Assembly: GCA_002374095.1 (NCBI GenBank)
Contig: DFKY01000010.1
Span: forward strand, 1 to 64,000
DNA from: Lachnospiraceae bacterium UBA3633
GTDB lineage: Bacteria; Bacillota; Clostridia; Lachnospirales; Lachnospiraceae
DNA: 64,000 nt
Direction: 5' to 3'
Under the pieces are notes generated by a model. The model was not told the DNA's origin, did no database searches, and worked only from the letters and a program-made list of their open reading frames with translations. Within the stretch, counting starts at the first letter, position 1. The number at the start of each line of letters is the position of its first letter. A program made the position numbers and the translations under genes. Positions 53,084 to 61,874 of the stretch are shown piece after piece.

Positions 53084-53122
53084 CACTCACCTCTTGACAG
53101 TGCTAACAATTTGTGTTATAAT
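53080..53122 (+). promoter_or_regulatory. CIRCE operator and promoter of clpB
   Basis: TTAGCACTC (53080-53088), 9 nt, CAGTGCTAA (53098-53106): CIRCE with a single mismatch in the right arm. It overlaps a perfect promoter, TTGACA (53094), 17-nt spacer, TATAAT (53117-53122). HrcA binding would block transcription until heat or misfolding stress. The roughly 100-nt leader holds a decayed copy of the GTAGGGGCGAGC short repeat. Confidence 0.92.
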
Positions 53123-53231
53123 TCTGATAGTTGAAGTAGGGTTCATGTAACTCGCCAGCACAATGTATGGGCGAGCTCTGTGATCCCCTATAATAACAAT
53201 GAATTAATACACTTGAATGGAGGTGACGATT

Positions 53232-55895
53232 ATGCAAATAGATAGATTTACAAAGAAATCGGTTGAAGCTATTCAAAATATGGAAAAGATTGCTATGAAT
53301 AATGGCAATTCTGAATTTAAAGAAGCCCATCTTCTGAAAGCTCTTCTTGATATTGATGATAGTCTCATTAAAAATCTGCTTGATAAAATGGGAGTGAATA
53401 TTGCCAAGCTTAAGGATTCTATTGATAGTGAAGTAGATAAACTTCCTAAGGCGTCTGGAAGCATTCAATATCATTATTCAAATGAGCTTAATCAAGTTAT
53501 GATAAATGCTGAAGATATAGCCAAAGGCATGAAAGATGAGTATGTATCAGTAGAGCATCTTTTTATAAATCTTTTTAACTATCCAGATTCTACAATCAAA
53601 AATATCTTTAGAGAATACCATATTGAAAAAGAAGCATTCTTGAAAGCACTTTCTGAAGTCCGTGGCAACCAAAATGTGACATCGGATAATCCAGAGGCAA
53701 CTTATGATGTGCTAAATAAATATGGATATGACCTTGTAGAGAGAGCTCGTGATAGAAAGCTTGAGCCAGTTATAGGTAGAGATAGTGAGATAAGAAATGC
53801 AATAATGATACTTTCAAGAAAGACAAAAAATAACCCAGTGCTTATAGGCGAGCCTGGCGTTGGAAAGACTGCTGTAGTAGAGGGACTTGCGGAGCGAATA
53901 GTAAGAGGAGATGTCCCTACTCAACTAAAAAATAAAAAACTATTTTCACTTGATATGGCATCACTTGTAGCCGGAGCAAAGTATAGAGGCGAATTTGAAG
54001 AGAGACTTAAGTCAGTACTTTCTGAAGTTAAAAAATCAGACGGACAGATAATCTTATTTATTGATGAGCTTCATACCATAGTAGGCGCAGGTGGGTCAGA
54101 AGGAGCTATCGATGCAGGTAATATCTTAAAGCCAATGCTTGCGAGAGGAGAACTTCACTGCATAGGTGCTACAACTCTTGATGAGTATAGAAAATATATA
54201 GAAAAAGATAAGGCACTTGAGAGAAGATTTCAGCCTGTGCAGATAAATGAGCCATCAGTTGAAGACACTATATCTATACTTCGTGGCGTAAAAGATAGGT
54301 ATGAGACATTTCACGGAGTTAAGATAACGGATGGAGCACTTGTTGCTGCAGCAGAAATGTCTAATCGTTATATAAGTGACAGATTTTTGCCTGATAAGGC
54401 GATAGACCTTGTAGATGAATCATGCGCTATGATAAAGACAGAGCTTGATTCTATGCCACAAGACTTGGATGCAATGCGTCGAAAAATAATGCAACTTGAG
54501 ATAGAGGAGCTTGCACTCAAGAAAGAAGAAGATAAGCTTTCAAAAGAAAGACTTGCCAATATTGAAAAAGAAGTTGCAGAGCTTAAAGATGAATACAATG
54601 TGAAGGTTAGCAAGTGGAATAGTGAAAAAGAAGTAGTTGATAGTGTAAAAGTATTAAATGAAAGACTTGAAGATCTTAATAAGCAGATTGAAAAAGCAGA
54701 AAATGATGCTAATCTTGAACTCGCATCAAAACTTAAGTATCAAGATAAACCAGAGCTTTTAAAAGAAATTGAAAAAAAAGAAAATAAGATTAAAGAAAAA
54801 GAGCTAACTTTGGTTCATAATCGTGTTACAGAAGAAGAGATAGCTAAAGTTATAAGTAAGTGGACAGGAATCCCAGTATCAAAGCTTACGAGTACCGAGA
54901 GAGAAAAAACTTTACATCTTGCCGATTCACTAAAGAAACGAGTTATTGGGCAGGACAATGCTATAGAAAAGGTAGCCAATAGTATCATACGTAGTAAAGC
55001 AGGCATCAAAGATCCAAAGAAGCCTATAGGGTCATTCTTATTCCTTGGACCTACAGGTGTAGGAAAAACTGAACTTGCAAAATCACTTGCATACAATCTC
55101 TTTGATGATGAAAATATGATTATAAGAATTGATATGTCTGAATACATGGAGAAGCATGCAGTATCAAAACTTATAGGCTCACCTCCAGGATATGTAGGAT
55201 ATGATGAAGGCGGACAACTTACGGAAAAAGTTCGTAGGAAACCATACTCAGTAATACTTTTTGATGAGATAGAGAAAGCTCATCCAGATGTCTACAACAT
55301 TTTACTTCAAGTGCTTGATGATGGTCGGATAACTGATTCAAAAGGTGTTACTGTTGATTTTAAAAATACTATAATCATTATGACATCAAATATTGGCTCA
55401 CAGATTCTTCTTGAAGGTGTGTCAAGCCCGATAGGATTTGCAACAAATGATAAGACTAAAATAAAACTTGATGCAGGCGCTACGCTCGATTTGAAAGTAG
55501 GCGGTAAAAAGAAAAAGAATAGTTCGTCTCTTATAGAATCTAAAGTGATGGATGAACTTAAAAATAATTTTAGACCAGAATTTTTGAATCGTCTTGATGA
55601 GATAATTATGTTTAGTCCATTATCTGAAGAAAATATTGATAAGATAGTAGACCTTATCATGACAGATTTAAATAAGAGATTAGCTGAAAAGCAGATTAAG
55701 GTAGAACTTACAGACACAGCTAAAAAGTATGTCATCGACAATGGCTATGATGAAAACTTTGGCGCAAGACCATTAAAGCGTTTTATACAAAATTCAGTAG
55801 AAAATATCATAGCAAAAGCGATAGTTGACGGCACGGCAAAAGAAGGGGATGTACTTAAGCTTGATGTGAAAAATGATGAGTTAGTGCTCGCATAA
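53232..55895 (+). CDS. clpB: ClpB-type disaggregase
   Basis: 887 residues. ATG 53232 chosen because GGAGGTGA sits just upstream; an ATG at 53217 overlaps that site. Clp N-domain repeats ('FTKKSVEAIQNMEKIA', 'AHLLKALL'), AAA-1 ('IGEPGVGKTAVVEGLA', 'LFIDELHTIVGAG'), coiled-coil middle region (about 410-530), AAA-2 ('GPTGVGKTELAKSLA', 'LLQVLDDGRITDS'). With DnaK it rescues aggregated proteins. Between 'TSNIGSQILLEG' and 'LKNNFRPEFLNRLDE' there is an extra segment of about 30 residues with GGKKKKNSSS (about 735-770) not found in typical ClpB. Confidence 0.93.
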   Translation: MQIDRFTKKSVEAIQNMEKIAMNNGNSEFKEAHLLKALLDIDDSLIKNLLDKMGVNIAKLKDSIDSEVDKLPKASGSIQYHYSNELNQVMINAEDIAKGMKDEYVSVEHLFINLFNYPDSTIKNIFREYHIEKEAFLKALSEVRGNQNVTSDNPEATYDVLNKYGYDLVERARDRKLEPVIGRDSEIRNAIMILSRKTKNNPVLIGEPGVGKTAVVEGLAERIVRGDVPTQLKNKKLFSLDMASLVAGAKYRGEFEERLKSVLSEVKKSDGQIILFIDELHTIVGAGGSEGAIDAGNILKPMLARGELHCIGATTLDEYRKYIEKDKALERRFQPVQINEPSVEDTISILRGVKDRYETFHGVKITDGALVAAAEMSNRYISDRFLPDKAIDLVDESCAMIKTELDSMPQDLDAMRRKIMQLEIEELALKKEEDKLSKERLANIEKEVAELKDEYNVKVSKWNSEKEVVDSVKVLNERLEDLNKQIEKAENDANLELASKLKYQDKPELLKEIEKKENKIKEKELTLVHNRVTEEEIAKVISKWTGIPVSKLTSTEREKTLHLADSLKKRVIGQDNAIEKVANSIIRSKAGIKDPKKPIGSFLFLGPTGVGKTELAKSLAYNLFDDENMIIRIDMSEYMEKHAVSKLIGSPPGYVGYDEGGQLTEKVRRKPYSVILFDEIEKAHPDVYNILLQVLDDGRITDSKGVTVDFKNTIIIMTSNIGSQILLEGVSSPIGFATNDKTKIKLDAGATLDLKVGGKKKKNSSSLIESKVMDELKNNFRPEFLNRLDEIIMFSPLSEENIDKIVDLIMTDLNKRLAEKQIKVELTDTAKKYVIDNGYDENFGARPLKRFIQNSVENIIAKAIVDGTAKEGDVLKLDVKNDELVLA

Positions 55896-55949
55896 TTTGC
55901 TAATATTTATCTGATAGAAAAGCAACAGAAAGTGAAAGGAGAGATTATT

Positions 55950-56108
55950 ATGAGAGACGAATATGATTTTTCTGATGGCGTGGTTAAGAACTATTCTGAT
56001 AAAATGACAAGAGAAGAAAAATTAAAGGCTTTTATTGAGTGTTTCATTGCTGTTGAAAAAGTTAGTAAAGAAGAATTGAAAAAAGAGGTTGATGCACTTT
56101 TAGTGTAA
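55950..56108 (+). CDS. Small hypothetical protein
   Basis: 52 residues (MRDEYDFSDGVVKNYSDKMT, then a helical EEKLKAFIECFIAVEKVSKEELKKEV). AAAGGAGAG ribosome site at good spacing, so probably real. The DEYDFS start resembles small toxin-antitoxin-associated proteins but the rest does not identify a family. Follows clpB by 54 nt. Confidence 0.55.
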   Translation: MRDEYDFSDGVVKNYSDKMTREEKLKAFIECFIAVEKVSKEELKKEVDALLV

Positions 56109-56179
56109 GAAGCTATGATACATGCATGCTTTTTTAAGAAATAATTCTTTTATTAAACAATTTGGGCTAGTATTATTTG

Positions 56180-56201
56180 GGGCGGGTGACCGCCCTTTTT
56201 T
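56180..56201 (+). terminator. Rho-independent terminator
   Basis: GGGCGG-gtga-CCGCCC followed by six T; ends the clpB/small ORF unit. Confidence 0.9.
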
Positions 56202-56244
56202 AATTTTATATTGAATTTTTGAAATATATTTGATAAGATATAAG

Positions 56245-56400
56245 TGCGAGAAAGTGTTATTATTTGTTGTGTTCTATACGAAACCCATTTTTATCACATG
56301 GTAAAAGTGCGGGCTTGTTTATTTTCGTATAGAATAAATAACACTTGTCTCGCAGCAAGGGCTCGCAATTTTCGCTCGTGGGCTCTTGCCTGCGAGTTTT
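56245..56400 (+). promoter_or_regulatory. Very long hairpin leader of the 56439 gene
   Basis: A 110-nt hairpin with TGCGAGA/TCTCGCA, AGTGTTATT/AATAACACT and TTCTATACGAAA/TTTCGTATAGAA as successive stem blocks (56245-56354). A second hairpin follows (GCAAGGGCTCGC..GGGCTCTTGC) ending in TGCGAGTTTTTATTTT. It may be a MITE, an attenuator, or both. The gene's GGAGGGG lies after it at 56425. Confidence 0.6.
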
Positions 56401-56438
56401 TATTTTGCAAAAATGATTATAAAGAGGAGGGGATATTT

Positions 56439-58580
56439 ATGAAAGTAAAAAAAGTAATTGCACTATTACTTGCTGTGAGCATGGTTTTAAGCATGACGTT
56501 TTCAAGTTTTGCAGAAAGTGATATTACAAAAGTAGATGAGACAGCTACAAAAATTGAAGCTGACACTGAAAGCGAAACTAATAATGGAAATGAAACTTAT
56601 AATATGATTGCTGATGATTCAAAGAAAAGGATTAAGAGATTAGAAGGCGACAATAAAGATGCTATAATCGGTGAAAAAAATGCAAATGATAGTAAGGCAG
56701 ACAGTGAAGAATCAATTGAGAAAGAGCAAGATGATATTAACAATCCAATGTACAACGAGAACAAGAGAACTATTGCCACATTGAGTGAAATAAAAGAAAA
56801 GTTTTTAGGTACTGGGGATTCTAACTTTAAGTACATTATTAGATATGACTGGAATGTGCCAAATGGTTCAAATATAAGTAATGCTAATTTTGAATTTACT
56901 TATCCAGGGACAAATGATCAAACAGCTTTTTATAACTCAACTTGGGAAACAAATGATTATTACTTTGTTGAATGGAAGGCTGACAAACAAATACTGTACT
57001 TAGATCAAGATTTTAAAGATAGAATAGATCGGTATATTGAGTTGACAAATGAAGACGTGAAAACAATTGAAAGACATCAGATCAAGCAACAATTGAATAA
57101 TAAAAAATACATACAAGGATTAAGCGAAAAAAAAGAAATTCCTGATGGCCCAAATTATCCCCCGTTTGATTTTTTCGGATTGTACATGGGAAATGAAAAT
57201 CCGTATCTTCCTATGGAAGATAGATATGAACATTATTTTAATGTTGTAGAAGAAATTCTTGGAGTAACAAAAGAAAATACGGAGTTGATTAAGTGGTTCA
57301 ATAAGTATTATGATGCAAGTACAAACTCAATTACAATAAATTTAAAAGGTGTTTGGAAGCGAAAGAATCTTCGTGAACTTACGATAAATATTGATCCTAA
57401 TCTTCCTGATGGAACGATTATAGATGATGAAAACTGGCATAGTACAGAGATTGATCAAAACACTAGGAGCATAACATCATATTTTGATGTGGATAATAAT
57501 ACTATAGATTGGACATATCATTTTCCTACTGATAATAATCATATGATGGATATTTCGGATTTTTTGCATGCGTGGAGTGATTTTCGTATTAAATTTGAAA
57601 ATGGAGATGAAAGTCCGTATAGATGGGCTGGGTATGATTATGATCAAAAATCACCTATTAGTAATATTTGGGATGATCCATATTATGAAGACTATGTTGG
57701 AGCATCAAATAAATTATTGCTATCAAAGTTTAGTAATAACTCAATAACTTTGTATGCTGTATGGAACAAAAATGTTCATTTTAACTATATGATTGTATTT
57801 AAAGATGATAATAAGTATTTATATCCATCACAATTCTTAAATATTGGTGATAAAGTTGCAACACCATCAAGTCCAACTAAAGTAAATAAAACTTTTGAAG
57901 GATGGTATTATAAAAATGCAGAAAATGTTGAAGTTAAATGGGACTTTAACCATGAATTGGCTGATGACGAAGGTTCTACTGAAATAACATTATATACGAA
58001 ATGGAAGAATAATCCATCACCAAGTAATGGATATAACCCAAGTTATGGTGGCCCTAGTGGTGGTAGTGGCGGTAATGGTGGTGGTGGAGGCGGTGGCATT
58101 ATATCAACGCAAGGCGCTGGAGGCTCAGGGCCAAATAGTGCCCCTGCAACTAGAAAAGTTGCAGCTAAAAAGATGACAGTTAAAGGTGTCATGAAAACTG
58201 AAAGCGTAAGCTGGGCATATGACCCAACATCAAATAAATGGAAACTTAATCTTAAAGATGTTGCTGGAAGTGCAGTTCCACTTGCAGATGGATTTTTCTC
58301 AATCAGCAACACAGCAAACCAAAATGTGACGGATACATATTATTTTGATGAAGCAGGGAATATGGTTACAGGCTGGATTCAAACTGGAGACAATAAATGG
58401 TATTTCTTTGAAAATGCAATGACCGCTGATGAAGGAAAGATGCAACATGGTTGGAAACAGGTAGGTGGGGCGTGGTATTATTTTGGACAGGATGGAGCAA
58501 TGCTACAAGGGTCTACAACTCCAGATGGCTATAATGTGGATGCTGATGGTAAGTGGGTTTCAAACACAACTACAGCATAG
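56439..58580 (+). CDS. Secreted InlB-B/Flg_new and cell-wall-binding repeat protein
   Basis: 713 residues from ATG 56439 with a strong AGAGGAGGGG site. Signal peptide (VIALLLAVSMVLSMTFSSFA), an acidic low-complexity stretch to about 110, an unrecognised region with two divergent 'tLYAVWNKNVHFNY' / 'FEGWYYKNAENVEV..LYTKWKNN' Listeria-Bacteroides (beta-grasp) repeats, a Gly/Ser/Pro linker, then two or three C-terminal choline/cell-wall-binding-type repeats ('GNMVTGWIQTGDNKWYFFENA', 'GWKQVGGAWYYFGQDGAML'). The repeats likely hold it on the cell wall. Role unknown, probably adhesion or host interaction. Confidence 0.85.
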   Translation: MKVKKVIALLLAVSMVLSMTFSSFAESDITKVDETATKIEADTESETNNGNETYNMIADDSKKRIKRLEGDNKDAIIGEKNANDSKADSEESIEKEQDDINNPMYNENKRTIATLSEIKEKFLGTGDSNFKYIIRYDWNVPNGSNISNANFEFTYPGTNDQTAFYNSTWETNDYYFVEWKADKQILYLDQDFKDRIDRYIELTNEDVKTIERHQIKQQLNNKKYIQGLSEKKEIPDGPNYPPFDFFGLYMGNENPYLPMEDRYEHYFNVVEEILGVTKENTELIKWFNKYYDASTNSITINLKGVWKRKNLRELTINIDPNLPDGTIIDDENWHSTEIDQNTRSITSYFDVDNNTIDWTYHFPTDNNHMMDISDFLHAWSDFRIKFENGDESPYRWAGYDYDQKSPISNIWDDPYYEDYVGASNKLLLSKFSNNSITLYAVWNKNVHFNYMIVFKDDNKYLYPSQFLNIGDKVATPSSPTKVNKTFEGWYYKNAENVEVKWDFNHELADDEGSTEITLYTKWKNNPSPSNGYNPSYGGPSGGSGGNGGGGGGGIISTQGAGGSGPNSAPATRKVAAKKMTVKGVMKTESVSWAYDPTSNKWKLNLKDVAGSAVPLADGFFSISNTANQNVTDTYYFDEAGNMVTGWIQTGDNKWYFFENAMTADEGKMQHGWKQVGGAWYYFGQDGAMLQGSTTPDGYNVDADGKWVSNTTTA

Positions 58581-58637
58581 ATTACAAAATATAAAGAAAT
58601 ATTATAAAAAGTATTTCACTAAATAAAAGATTATTAG

Positions 58638-58678
58638 ATAGGGATAATGACGAAAAATCAAGCATTATCCCTATTTTT
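58638..58678 (+). terminator. Rho-independent terminator after the 56439 gene
   Basis: ATAGGGATAATG / CATTATCCCTAT, 13-nt loop, TTTTT. Confidence 0.9.
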
Positions 58679-58692
58679 ATTACTTTTATAAT

Positions 58693-58802
58693 TTGACATA
58701 AAAATGAACCTATACTATAATTAGTGTATGGGGGACATGTATATATACAATATAATAGTGGCAAAAGCCAGTAGGTGTTTTAGTGGCACTTTGGCTTTTT
58801 TT
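58693..58802 (+). promoter_or_regulatory. Promoter, short leader RNA and terminator upstream of ygeX
   Basis: Perfect promoter TTGACA (58693), 17-nt spacer, TATAAT (58716-58721). The transcript would start near 58728 and meet AAAAGCCA / TGGCTTTT plus T run (58763-58802) about 70 nt later, before ygeX at 58869. AGTGGCA is repeated on both sides of the hairpin. It is either a small RNA or an attenuator or riboswitch for the ygeXYW-xdh genes; it matches no riboswitch I recognise. Confidence 0.65.
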
Positions 58803-58868
58803 ATTTGTTGAAAGAATACTATTTATTTGAAGCATATATTGTTATAAAGTTAAGATAAAGGAGTAAAT

Positions 58869-60071
58869 ATGTTTACATCGGATTTCAAGTGGAAAAAAAA
58901 TACAATGCCCAAGTCAAAAGACTTAAATCTTCCTATCATGAGTTTAAGTGAGGTGGAGAAGGCAAAAACTTTTCATAAGAGCTTCCCACAGTATAAAGAG
59001 ACGCCTCTTGTAGACCTTAAAGAGATGGCTAAGTTTCTTAAAATTGGTAGAGTGTCGGTGAAAGACGAGTCATATCGCTTTGGTTTAAATGCTTTTAAAG
59101 TGCTTGGCGGATCTTATGCTATAGGAAGACATATAGCTGAAGAATTACATAAAGATATAAGTGAAGTGAATTATGATTATCTCACAAGTGAAGAGCTTAT
59201 AAAAGATCTTGGAAATGTAGTTACATTTTTCTCTGCTACGGATGGAAATCATGGTAAGGGTGTAGCGTGGGCGGCAAATAAACTTCATCAAAAATGTGTC
59301 ATCTATATGCCAAAAGGTTCTACAGTTAGACGGCTCCGCGCAATACAAGATGAAAATGCGATAGCAACGATAGAAGAGTTTAACTATGATGATTGTGTAA
59401 GAAAGGCGGCCGCAGAATCTGCGAAGATACCTCATAGTGTAGTTATACAGGATACAGCATGGGAAGGATATGAAAAGATACCAGCGTGGATTATGCAAGG
59501 CTATGGAACTATGGCATCAGAAGCATGTGATGAGTACAATGAAAGACCTACACATGTATTTGTGCAAGCAGGAGTTGGATCGCTTGCAGGAGGTGTTGTA
59601 GGATACTTTGCAAATAAATATAAAGACAATCCGCCTAAGTTTATAGTAGTTGAGACATCAGTTGCAGATTGCTTATATAAGGGCGCTGTGAAAAATACAG
59701 GAGAGCCAGAAAAAGTTGGTGGTGATATGGATAGCATTATGGCAGGGCTTTGCTGTGGCGAGCCAAATATCACGAGCTGGGATATATTAAGAAATCATGC
59801 CACATGCTTTATATCAGCAGAAGACAATGTGACACGTCTTGGCATGCGTATGCTTGCGGCTCCGATAAAAGGCGACACGCCGATTACATCTGGAGAGTCT
59901 GGTGCTGTGCCATTTGGAGCACTTGTATCAATTATGAAAGACCCTAAGTATGCTGCACTTAAAGAAGAGTTAGATCTCAATGAGAATTCAAAAGTTCTAT
60001 TATTTTCTACAGAGGGAAATACAGATCCAGAACGTTATGAAAATATAGTTTGGGGCGGTAAAGAAAGATAA
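58869..60071 (+). CDS. ygeX: Diaminopropionate ammonia-lyase
   Basis: 400 residues, fold type II PLP enzyme. PLP Lys in 'SYRFGLNAFKVLGGSYA', 'FFSATDGNHGKGVAWAA', Gly-loop 'VQAGVGSLAGGVVG', and 'SGESGAVPFGAL'. It converts 2,3-diaminopropionate to pyruvate and two ammonia. In the selenium-dependent molybdenum hydroxylase clusters it is encoded with ygeY and ygeW, as here. AAAGGAG ribosome site. Confidence 0.94.
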   Translation: MFTSDFKWKKNTMPKSKDLNLPIMSLSEVEKAKTFHKSFPQYKETPLVDLKEMAKFLKIGRVSVKDESYRFGLNAFKVLGGSYAIGRHIAEELHKDISEVNYDYLTSEELIKDLGNVVTFFSATDGNHGKGVAWAANKLHQKCVIYMPKGSTVRRLRAIQDENAIATIEEFNYDDCVRKAAAESAKIPHSVVIQDTAWEGYEKIPAWIMQGYGTMASEACDEYNERPTHVFVQAGVGSLAGGVVGYFANKYKDNPPKFIVVETSVADCLYKGAVKNTGEPEKVGGDMDSIMAGLCCGEPNITSWDILRNHATCFISAEDNVTRLGMRMLAAPIKGDTPITSGESGAVPFGALVSIMKDPKYAALKEELDLNENSKVLLFSTEGNTDPERYENIVWGGKER

Positions 60072-60132
60072 TTGCAAGGCAAGTTGTTAAAGATAAAATA
60101 TAAAATTAATTATAAAAAAGAGAGGTATCAAT

Positions 60133-60270
60133 ATGGTTTATAAGTGTAAAATATGTGGACACAAGTATGATGAAAAAGTAGAAGGGACAAAATTTGCAGA
60201 TTTGCCTGATGATTGGAAGTGCCCAATTTGTGGTGTAGGGAAAGACATGTTTGAAGTTGATGGTGAATAA
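60133..60270 (+). CDS. Rubredoxin-like protein
   Basis: 45 residues with 'YKCKICGHKYDE' and 'WKCPICGVGKDMF', the two CxxCG knuckles that bind one iron. Shorter than standard rubredoxin (about 52), lacking part of the loop. Single-electron carrier, often used in oxygen-stress defence. GAGAGG ribosome site; sits between ygeX and ygeY, which is not their usual arrangement. Confidence 0.9.
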   Translation: MVYKCKICGHKYDEKVEGTKFADLPDDWKCPICGVGKDMFEVDGE

Positions 60271-60292
60271 TAAAATGTAGGAGTTGAGTATT

Positions 60293-61630
60293 ATGAGTAA
60301 GTTAACGAAAGAACAATTAATGGAGATTAAAGAAAAAGCAAAAAATTATCAAAAGGATATGGTTTCATTTCTTAGAAACATAGTAAAGTATCCTGGCGAA
60401 TCTTGCAAGGAAAAAGAGCACGTGCAGGTAATAGAGAGCGAGATGAAAAAAGTAGGCTTCGATGAAGTGCATATAGACAAGATGGGAAATGTCTATGGCT
60501 TCATGGGAAAAGGCGACAGAATATTTGCTTTTGATGCACATATTGATACAGTTGGCATTGGCAATCGTGACAATTGGAATTTTGATCCATATGAAGGCTA
60601 TGAGGATGATGAGACGATAGGTGGTAGAGGAGTTTCAGACCAACTTGGCGGTATCGTATCATCAGTATACGGTGCAAAGATCATGAAAGAGATGAATCTG
60701 ATTCCATCAGATGTAAAGATAATGGTTGTAGGCACTGTGCAAGAAGAGGACTGTGACGGACTCTGCTGGCAATACATTATAAAAGAAGACAAGATTGTCC
60801 CTGAATTTGTAGTATCTACAGAGCCTACTGATGGTGGTATATATAGAGGACATCGTGGCCGTATGGAGATACGAGTAGATGTAAAAGGTATCTCATGTCA
60901 TGGATCTGCTCCAGAGAGAGGTGACAATGCAATATATAAGATGGCAGATATCTTGGAAGAAGTTCGTGCGTTAAATGAAAATGATACAAATGGAGAAATA
61001 AAAGGTTTAGTTAAGATGCTTGATCCAAAGTACAATAAGGATGCCGAAGCTGCAAATTTCCTTGGCAAAGGCACGATAACTGTTTCGCAGATTGGATATA
61101 CATCTCCAAGTAGGTGTGCAGTTGCTGATGGATGTTGGGTATCTCTTGATAGAAGAATGACTGCGGGTGAAACATTTGAATCATGTCTTGAAGAGATAAG
61201 AAATCTTCCAGCATGTAAAAAATATGCTAAAGATGTAAAAGTTACTATGTATGATTATGATTCAGCATCATATACAGGACTTGTATATCCTATAGAGTGT
61301 TACTTCCCTACTTGGTGGCTTGAACCATCTCATCCACTTTGCAAATCTATGGTTGAAACCTATAATAGTCTTTTTGAGACAGACAAGAGAATTGGAAGTA
61401 AGAGTACTATAGAGATGAGAGAGAAGAGACCTTTACTTGACAAGTGGACATTTTCTACTAATGGTGTGACGATAAAAGGAAGAAATGGTGTAGATTGCAT
61501 CGGCTTTGGACCAGGAGCTGAAAGTCAAGCTCATGCACCAAATGAAATTACTTGGAAGCAAGATCTTGTGACATGTGCTGCTATGTATGCGGCACTTCCT
61601 ATTACTCATGCAAATAATACTGATAAGTAA
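60293..61630 (+). CDS. ygeY: YgeY-family selenium-metabolism-linked hydrolase (M20)
   Basis: 445 residues; ATG 60293 chosen since TAGGAG is 9-10 nt upstream, too close to the TTG at 60284. M20 dimetal motifs: 'FAFDAHIDTVGIG', 'GGRGVSDQLGGI', 'GTVQEEDCDG', 'VVSTEPTDGGIYRGHRGR', 'GFGPGAESQAHAPNE'. Related to ArgE/DapE-type deacylases; the true substrate is not established. Part of the ygeX-ygeY-ygeW set. Confidence 0.92.
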   Translation: MSKLTKEQLMEIKEKAKNYQKDMVSFLRNIVKYPGESCKEKEHVQVIESEMKKVGFDEVHIDKMGNVYGFMGKGDRIFAFDAHIDTVGIGNRDNWNFDPYEGYEDDETIGGRGVSDQLGGIVSSVYGAKIMKEMNLIPSDVKIMVVGTVQEEDCDGLCWQYIIKEDKIVPEFVVSTEPTDGGIYRGHRGRMEIRVDVKGISCHGSAPERGDNAIYKMADILEEVRALNENDTNGEIKGLVKMLDPKYNKDAEAANFLGKGTITVSQIGYTSPSRCAVADGCWVSLDRRMTAGETFESCLEEIRNLPACKKYAKDVKVTMYDYDSASYTGLVYPIECYFPTWWLEPSHPLCKSMVETYNSLFETDKRIGSKSTIEMREKRPLLDKWTFSTNGVTIKGRNGVDCIGFGPGAESQAHAPNEITWKQDLVTCAAMYAALPITHANNTDK

Positions 61631-61657
61631 CTGCAATAATTAAATACACAATACTGA

Positions 61658-61842
61658 TTTGCAATTCACTTCAAAAACACGTCGCAGAACCCACATTTTA
61701 TTTGCAAGCGCTGGCTCGGTCTCGCTAAGAACTTTGCAAACTCGCTAACGCTCAGACAGTGCTAAAGTTCTAAAGCTCAACCGTCGCCATCGTTGCATAA
61801 AATGGGAGCCTGCTCCAAGTGTTTTTATAAGCGAATTGCAAA
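61658..61842 (+). repeat. Long imperfect inverted repeat between ygeY and ygeW
   Basis: Outer arms TTTGCAATTCACTT..AAAAACAC (61658-61680) and GTGTTTTTATAAGCGAATTGCAAA (61819-61842; about 20 of 23 paired). Inner arms CCCACATTTTATTTGCAA with TTGCATAAAATGGG, and AGAACTTTGC with GCTAAAGTTCT. GC-richer core than its surroundings. No protein encoded. MITE-like or a structured intercistronic RNA. Confidence 0.65.
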
Positions 61843-61874
61843 TAAGATAAAATATAAAATTAAGGAGTATAATC

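Noticed and set aside
56244..56438. N-terminal extension of the 56439 protein
   Set aside because: The extension lies entirely in the giant hairpin; the ATG at 56439 has a strong ribosome site and begins a proper signal peptide.
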